DNA of 64,000 nucleotides. Origin: Verrucolacustris abundans. GTDB taxonomy: Bacteria > Verrucomicrobiota > Verrucomicrobiia > Methylacidiphilales > Verrucolacustridaceae. This document shows, piece after piece, positions 59,760 through 64,000 of the stretch. The translations under genes were made by a program, and so were the position numbers. Position 1 is the first letter of the stretch, and every line of letters starts with the position of its first letter. Below the pieces are notes generated by a model. That model searched no databases. It was not told the DNA's origin and saw nothing but the letters and a program-made list of their open reading frames with translations. The stretch spans positions 558,001 to 622,000 of the forward strand of contig OZ239145.1 in assembly GCA_965194535.1 (NCBI GenBank), given 5' to 3'.

Positions 59760-60578
59760 CTAGCCTTTTCGCCTGCGCAGCAGGGTCAAGAGGGCGGCGC
59801 CGCCCAGAAGCAAGGAACCGGTCGAGGGTTCCGGCACCAGACCGACGGTGACGTTGGCCCCGTAAGTAGGGAAAGTTGTGGGACCTTCCGTCGCCTGCAG
59901 GGTATAGTTGGCGCCCCCAACGAAGAGGGAGTAATCGCCCGCTGCCAAACCGGAGAAGGTGGCGGTGACGAATCCGTCCGCCGTGCCGTCGCCGACAATC
60001 CCGGCCGCATTGCCGAAGTTGGCAGAGGTGCCGTCGGCGGCATGGCCGATATAGGTGAAGTAAGCCAAGCGGGCGGCGTACAGCACGCCACTCGTCGGAT
60101 CTCCCGCGGTGTTGTAGGTGTCGTCGTTCCCGATGGACCAGTCGGTCAGGGAACGGAATGAGCCTTCGGTTCCAACTGGGCGGGAGGCCACGGAGAGGTT
60201 ACTGGAGTCGTGCGCCAGCGTTTCCGGGGATACTTGGGCCAGTCCCGAGAAGAGAGAGAAGGCCGGTAGGAAGGTTCCCTGGGCACCCGTGCCCAGCAGG
60301 TTCCGCTCCACGGTGATGCGGACGCTTTGATCAACGTTGAGTGGACTCGCCAGCGTGAAACGGTAAAACCTGCCACGATGGCTATCGCCCCAGTCGGCAT
60401 CGGTAGCATCGGCCCAGCCGAAGCCACTGGAGATGGTTTGAGTGGTGTTGGACACGTCGGCGCTGATGATGAGGGTGCCGAAGTTCCGGTTGTTGTAGCT
60501 GATGTGAGCCAAGGCCTTGGTTCCAGCGATCGCCAGAATGCCACAAGCCATCAAAATAAATTTTGTAATCCAGTTCAT
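59760..60578 (-). CDS. PEP-CTERM exported protein
   Basis: The 272-residue protein has a signal peptide (FILMACGILAIAGTKALA) and a mature beta-rich part starting AHISYNNRNFGTL. It ends in a PEP-CTERM sorting signal: VPEPSTG, a hydrophobic stretch and RRRKG. Exosortase systems cut and anchor such proteins at the surface, often in biofilm or exopolysaccharide contexts; no exosortase gene is in this window. ATG 60578 has GGAGG upstream; the frame runs 24 residues further without a signal peptide. The base composition is richer in G and C than its neighbours. Confidence 0.85.
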   Translation of the reverse strand: MNWITKFILMACGILAIAGTKALAHISYNNRNFGTLIISADVSNTTQTISSGFGWADATDADWGDSHRGRFYRFTLASPLNVDQSVRITVERNLLGTGAQGTFLPAFSLFSGLAQVSPETLAHDSSNLSVASRPVGTEGSFRSLTDWSIGNDDTYNTAGDPTSGVLYAARLAYFTYIGHAADGTSANFGNAAGIVGDGTADGFVTATFSGLAAGDYSLFVGGANYTLQATEGPTTFPTYGANVTVGLVPEPSTGSLLLGGAALLTLLRRRKG

Positions 60579-60701
60579 ATCTTTCTTCTTTCCTCCCGGA
60601 CGAGCCGGGAAATCTGATCCAAGGATTCGGACCAGCGGGTTAAATCTCAAACGGAAGCCAACGCGTAGGCGTGGTTTCCAGGTGCCAAGCAGTTGAGATT
60701 T
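60579..60701 (-). promoter_or_regulatory. Structured leader upstream of the PEP-CTERM gene
   Basis: Between the small Cys gene and the PEP-CTERM start, a nine-base inverted repeat (AAATCTCAA at 60642-60650, TTGAGATTT at 60693-60701) encloses an inner stem (GGAA-x-CCACGC with GCG-T-TGG-x-TTCC). A further CCCGG-x5-CCGGG hairpin lies just before the Shine-Dalgarno sequence. Together they could be a terminator followed by a leader, or a regulatory RNA fold. I cannot name a known class. Confidence 0.4.
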
Positions 60702-61077
60702 AGGCTCGGGGAGGGGGGAGGAGTGGAGAGGCGCGATCCGCGCCGATCAGATATGCGGTTGAGGAAAAGTGAGAAACTTCATGGGAGTTGGATATGCGGC
60801 CTGTGACGGTTTCCAGAACCCAGAGAAAATCAGCTGGTAGCAATGAAAGTGCGGAAAGGGTCGTTGGGGTGGAATCGGGACGGGTCTGAGCAATTCGTTC
60901 GCACAATGAGCAGGGGTGTTGTCCGTCGAAAGTTTTCTTCAGCCCTTCGCCGAAACCGGACTCTTGGGCGTAGGAGGTGAGCATCCAGCCCCACGCGACC
61001 GTTTGAAGGAGCCCTTGCGGCAAGCCGATCTGCCAAGCGAGGGCCAAGGTCATAACAAGGGCACAAAGACGTTTCAC
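60700..61077 (-). CDS. Small secreted protein with paired cysteines
   Basis: The 125-residue protein has a hydrophobic N-terminus that may be a signal peptide or membrane anchor (LCALVMTLALAWQIGL), then GFGEGLKKTFDGQHPCSLCERIAQ with a CxxC pair. The rest is Ser- and Leu-rich. This form recalls small DUF2946-like proteins of uncertain function, some near metal-uptake genes; the resemblance is from memory. The start is GTG 61077, with AGGAG a rather long 13 bases upstream. It leads the minus-strand surface-protein cluster. Confidence 0.6.
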   Translation of the reverse strand: MKRLCALVMTLALAWQIGLPQGLLQTVAWGWMLTSYAQESGFGEGLKKTFDGQHPCSLCERIAQTRPDSTPTTLSALSLLPADFLWVLETVTGRISNSHEVSHFSSTAYLIGADRASPLLPPPRA

Positions 61078-61085
61078 TTAAGTTG

Positions 61086-61144
61086 TCTTACTCCTATCCA
61101 CAGAGATGGTCAACTTATGGAAGAAAGATAGTTGCGGAGTAAGA
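61086..61144. repeat. Nine-base inverted repeat between divergent genes
   Basis: TCTTACTCC (61086-61094) and GGAGTAAGA (61136-61144) are an exact inverted repeat with 41 bases between them, in the gap between the small Cys gene and the amidotransferase gene. One arm contains the minus-strand ribosome-binding AGGAG, so part of the symmetry may simply reflect translation signals. Confidence 0.35.
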
Positions 61145-61166
61145 TGGTATTGCGGATCGTTTTGGT

Positions 61167-61865
61167 ATGTCTGAAGTTCTTATTATCCAGCATGAAGCAG
61201 GGGAGGGCCCAGGCACGATTGAGGAGGAGCTCATTCGTGCGGGGCATAAGGTGCGTAGAGTTCGGATCGATCAGGGCGATAAAGTGCCAAACGAAGTGGG
61301 CGTGATGGGTGGTTTGGTCGTGATGGGAGGATCAATGGGGGTGGGGGATCAGGGCAAGTTGAGCCATCTGAAGGATGAGATCGCGCTTTTGAAACAGTTT
61401 CATAAAGCTGAGAAACCGATTTTGGGGATCTGTTTAGGAGCACAGTTATTGGCAGCGGCGTTGGGCAACGAAGTGGCGGCGGGAGAAAAGGAGATTGGTT
61501 GGTTTCCTGTTCGAAAACTTCCGGATGCGTTCAAGGATCCTGTTTTACGAAGGTTACCTGAGAATTTTCCTGCCTTGATGTGGCATGGGGATCATTTTGC
61601 GTTACCCAAAGGGGCAGTCCATCTGTTGAGTACAGACAAGTGTGCCTGTGCTGCTTTTCGGCATGGGAAAAAGGCGTATGGATTGGTTCCGCATCTGGAG
61701 ATGACGGCCGCGATGGTGGACGAGATGGTGGCCGGTTCGAGAAAAAAACTGGAGTCGGCGGGCGTTGAGGTTTCAGGGATTCTGGAGGATACTTCGGAAA
61801 ACGCCGAGCCAGCAGAGGAGTTGGCCCGAGTGATGTGGAGGGCGTGGATCGGATTGTTGAGTTAA
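61167..61865 (+). CDS. Class I glutamine amidotransferase-like protein
   Basis: This 232-residue single-domain protein has the class I amidotransferase triad: nucleophile cysteine in GICLGAQLLAAALG and the His-x-Glu pair in PHLEMT. The MGGSMGVGD loop forms the oxyanion region. It resembles stand-alone GMP-synthase-like amidotransferases, including gamma-glutamyl-amide hydrolases, so the acceptor is unknown. The segment before the active cysteine fits this family's usual layout. It converges with the glycosyltransferase gene, with a four-base overlap of 3' ends. Confidence 0.85.
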   Translation: MSEVLIIQHEAGEGPGTIEEELIRAGHKVRRVRIDQGDKVPNEVGVMGGLVVMGGSMGVGDQGKLSHLKDEIALLKQFHKAEKPILGICLGAQLLAAALGNEVAAGEKEIGWFPVRKLPDAFKDPVLRRLPENFPALMWHGDHFALPKGAVHLLSTDKCACAAFRHGKKAYGLVPHLEMTAAMVDEMVAGSRKKLESAGVEVSGILEDTSENAEPAEELARVMWRAWIGLLS

Positions 61866-62962
61866 CTGTTTTGGGAAAGACACAGATCCGCAAGGCGGAG
61901 GGATGCATCGGGCTTAGAGGCTGCGGCTAGTTTAGCTTTCCACTCTTTCCAGCCCTTTGCATTTTCAGCGATTGCTTGCCGGATCACCTGAACAGCCGTT
62001 GCTCCGTCGGGGGTCAGTTGGGCGACGCCAATTTCTTTGAGGAGGGCAAAGTTGCCTTCCTCTTGGCCCGGGACAACTTGTGTCACTAGAAAGGGAGTGC
62101 GGGAAGCAATCGTCTCTTGCGTGAGTGCGCCACCCGCTTTGCCGATGACGAAGTGGTGCTTGGCGAGGATGGATGGCATTTCCGTGGTCCAGCCGAGTAG
62201 CTCGACTTTCTTGCGAAGGGGGCCCAGCGCCTGCTCCACGCGCCGTGCGATATTTGGATCCCGTCCTGTTCCAATTGTGACTGACCAGTTCTCTTGGGCG
62301 GCCAGCGACTTGGCCAGTTGGGGACCGCCCTGAAGGCCTGAGCTAAGAAGATAGAGAACGCGAGGGGTTTCCCCCGGAGGTTCGTCACCTGGATGGGGGG
62401 TGGGGGCGGCAAAGCGAGGATCCACGGGAAAACCAACAGGATGAATCTTATCCATCGGGATTCCGAGAGCGTGAAGGGATTGGGCTGTAGGAGGATTGGG
62501 TACGATCCAGAGGTCTGCTGGGGCCGTGGACCAGAGGCGATGAACCGAAATCGAATCGGTCACAATCGTGATCAACCGAAATGTGGCCCGTAGATCTTTG
62601 GGAAGGCGGGCGATGAGATGAGCGTAGACGGGGAAGGTAAGAGCGATGACTTTTGGGCGGTGTATTTCGATCAGTTCCCGGAGGCGGAGTGCGGCAGGAC
62701 GATTTGTGAAGAGAGTGTTTTCGATCAAAGGGAAGTGGTGACAAGCCAGATAGAAGAGATTCCAGGCTCGAGGATAGCGATTGATCAGCGTCAGGTAGAG
62801 GCGGCGAAAGAAGTCGTTTAATTTCGGTCGGGATTCGGCAAAGGGATCCGCAACCACGGCTATTCCGCCCCGAAGTTCGATCGCACTGGCCAGACCTCGA
62901 GCTGCAGCGTTATGGCCATCACCGAAAGCGGCGGTAAGGATCAAGACGGGAGTGGTGTTCAC
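61862..62962 (-). CDS. MGDG-synthase/UgtP-type GT28 glycosyltransferase
   Basis: The 366-residue protein has the N-terminal MGDG-synthase domain (LTAAFGDGHNAAARGLASAI) and a GT28-like C-terminal half with GKAGGALTQETIASRTPFLV, the donor-binding glycine-rich region also seen in MurG. The family moves galactose or glucose from UDP-sugar to diacylglycerol, making membrane glycolipids. The sugar and acceptor are not visible here. Its ATG overlaps the stop of the small upstream gene (ATGA), so the two are co-transcribed. Confidence 0.86.
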   Translation of the reverse strand: MNTTPVLILTAAFGDGHNAAARGLASAIELRGGIAVVADPFAESRPKLNDFFRRLYLTLINRYPRAWNLFYLACHHFPLIENTLFTNRPAALRLRELIEIHRPKVIALTFPVYAHLIARLPKDLRATFRLITIVTDSISVHRLWSTAPADLWIVPNPPTAQSLHALGIPMDKIHPVGFPVDPRFAAPTPHPGDEPPGETPRVLYLLSSGLQGGPQLAKSLAAQENWSVTIGTGRDPNIARRVEQALGPLRKKVELLGWTTEMPSILAKHHFVIGKAGGALTQETIASRTPFLVTQVVPGQEEGNFALLKEIGVAQLTPDGATAVQVIRQAIAENAKGWKEWKAKLAAASKPDASLRLADLCLSQNS

Positions 62963-63342
62963 ATTAAACCATCGCGTTCCAGCTCATCGAGGCGACGGTC
63001 GTCCGACTGGTCGACTATTTCCGTCACGCCTGTGAGTTCAAGAAGGATATCGAGGCAAAGTGCAATTTTTTCATTTGGGAGACCTGTGGTTTCGATGACG
63101 CGACGGTTTCGGGTCAGGTAGGCCCAGCTGAAGTCGTCTCCTTGGATCACGCGAAATTGGAGATGATCGGAGGGTAAAAGCTCTTGGGGTGAGGTTAGAG
63201 TCACGGTGCTGTTTCCCGCCTGGGCTCCTGGGATGACCTGTTCGATTCTTGAAAATCGATCGAACCAAGATTCAAGAATCGAGCGAATGGATGCATCGGT
63301 ATGCGGTTCGGAAAAAACAGCTACATAACCCCGAGAAATCAT
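62959..63342 (-). CDS. Small uncharacterised protein upstream of the glycolipid synthase
   Basis: This 127-residue protein has no motif that I recognise. It lacks a signal peptide or membrane helix, is acidic at the C-terminus (DQSDDRRLDELERDG) and looks like a soluble alpha/beta protein. It is 50 bases downstream of the dnaB stop and overlaps the MGDG-synthase-type gene by four bases, so it may share that transcript. The coding call rests on length, overlap and codon pattern. Confidence 0.6.
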   Translation of the reverse strand: MISRGYVAVFSEPHTDASIRSILESWFDRFSRIEQVIPGAQAGNSTVTLTSPQELLPSDHLQFRVIQGDDFSWAYLTRNRRVIETTGLPNEKIALCLDILLELTGVTEIVDQSDDRRLDELERDGLM

Positions 63343-63392
63343 ACGCGGAGGGTATCGGAGGATGGGTTCGGTTAAAAGAGGAAGTGAGCTGT

Positions 63393-64000
63393 TTAGCGCG
63401 CTTCCCGGGGAAGGGAGTCAAAGCGGGTGAAGCGAGGTTGGAAAAGAAGACGGATGCGATCGGTTGGGCCGTTTCGCTGCTTGGCGATATTGAGTTTGCA
63501 AGGGAAGCCACGAACGTTCGCGGCCATAGGTTGTGCCTCGCCCTCCTCAGACTCGGCGTTGTTTTCAGTCTCGCCAGTGGAGGATTCTCTGCTGAGAAGA
63601 AGGACAAGATCGGCGTCTTGTTCGATAGACCCAGATTCACGAAGATGGTGGAGGGCGGGATCGGCGTTGTTTTCTTCTGGCTTACGATTGAGCTGGGCGA
63701 GTACAACGACGGGAATTTCTAGCTCCATAGCAAGGGCTTTCAGGCCTCGGGAGATCTCGGAGACCTCGACCTGGCGATTTTCTTTGCCGCGACTTGTTCC
63801 TGAAGTGAGGAGCTGGAGGTAGTCGATGATGAGAATATCGATTCCGAACTGTTTCTTGATTCGCCGTGCCCGAGCCCGAAGTTGGCCAATGGTGAGTAGG
63901 CTGGACTCATCGAGATATAGGGGGAGATCAGAAATTTCTGCGGCGACGCCACGAAGAGCGGTGATTTGGCTTTCGTTGAGTTGACCCCTGCGGATCTGTT
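63393..64000 (-). CDS. dnaB: DnaB replicative helicase, C-terminal part (cut by window end)
   Basis: The frame stays open to the window edge, so the protein is 5' truncated and about 200 residues are seen. They contain PLYLDESS, the Walker B region DILIIDYLQLL, VEVSEISRGLKALAMELEIPVV, the arginine-finger and ring-interface LAQLNRKPE, and the diagnostic RESGSIEQDADLVLLL. DnaB unwinds DNA ahead of the fork. The P-loop lies outside the window. A short ATG-start frame at 63728 is only an internal methionine. The tail after DLVLLL has an acidic insertion before the final strand. Confidence 0.95.
   Translation of the reverse strand, partial: QIRRGQLNESQITALRGVAAEISDLPLYLDESSLLTIGQLRARARRIKKQFGIDILIIDYLQLLTSGTSRGKENRQVEVSEISRGLKALAMELEIPVVVLAQLNRKPEENNADPALHHLRESGSIEQDADLVLLLSRESSTGETENNAESEEGEAQPMAANVRGFPCKLNIAKQRNGPTDRIRLLFQPRFTRFDSLPREAR

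Noticed and set aside
60605..60640. A minus-strand stretch similar to a tRNA T-loop (GTCCGAATC)
   Set aside because: The flanking bases do not form a T-stem, and no acceptor stem, D-arm or anticodon arm can be drawn around it.
63393..63728. A separate small gene starting at the ATG at 63728
   Set aside because: The frame continues upstream with clear DnaB sequence to the window end, so this ATG is an internal methionine.
1..64000. CRISPR arrays, insertion sequences, prophage, integrons and toxin-antitoxin pairs
   Set aside because: I found no spaced direct repeats, transposase or integrase motifs, or paired small genes of these types in any region.

Overview
The window reads as a chromosomal segment of a Gram-negative bacterium of the Planctomycetes-Verrucomicrobia-Chlamydiae group, most likely Verrucomicrobiota. 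The evidence is a complete division and cell-wall cluster with a very divergent FtsZ, a MurC-MurB fusion, LpxA and several outer-membrane barrels, a PEP-CTERM protein, and a prepilin-like protein with the H-X9-DG motif. No database search was possible, so the lineage is an inference. Coding density is very high, the largest gap is about 250 bases, and I saw no tRNA, rRNA, CRISPR array, transposase or phage gene.

Region 1 (1-17185, + strand) is the dcw cluster: rsmH (3' end), ftsL, ftsI, murE, murF, mraY, murD, a LysM gene, ftsW, murG, murC-murB, ddl, ftsQ, ftsA, ftsZ. Neighbouring genes overlap by a few bases or lie within 20 bases, so translation is probably coupled throughout. Together the genes make meso-DAP peptidoglycan precursors, flip and polymerise them, and build the divisome. 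A NamZ-type muramidase gene follows (17241-18608).

Region 2 (18628-30725) holds a GT2 glycosyltransferase and PAP2 phosphatase pair on the minus strand. A + strand set follows: LolA-like protein, PHP phosphoesterase, rhomboid protease, glnE, then pdhC-lpd, thiD and comEC.

Region 3 (30733-35619, minus strand) is the most unusual part. It is a four-gene unit with a Tat-exported beta-propeller resembling nitrous oxide reductase but lacking the CuA domain, a MacB/FtsX-type permease, an ABC ATPase fused to a membrane-anchored extra domain, and a membrane-tethered redoxin. It looks like an exported metalloenzyme with its own transporter and maturation factor, and I cannot match it to a described system. 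sppA follows upstream.

Region 4 (36720-47618, + strand) is housekeeping: tilS, ftsH, folP, sufT, hisA, a UvrD-type helicase, miaA, hflX, radC and lpxA. Several of these genes overlap, and hflX/radC overlap by about 125 bases.

Region 5 (47615-55960, minus strand) has three tandem outer-membrane barrel paralogues, a HAD phosphatase, a CHASE2 adenylate cyclase, a glycine-zipper membrane protein and a Fpg-type DNA glycosylase. Region 6 (56052-58301, + strand) has pterin carbinolamine dehydratase and the GDP-fucose genes gmd-fcl. Region 7 (58323-61077, minus strand) is a surface-protein cluster: choice-of-anchor M-like protein, prepilin-like protein, PEP-CTERM protein and a small Cys-containing secreted protein. 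The window ends with a glutamine amidotransferase, an MGDG-synthase-type glycosyltransferase, a small unknown gene and the 3' part of dnaB.
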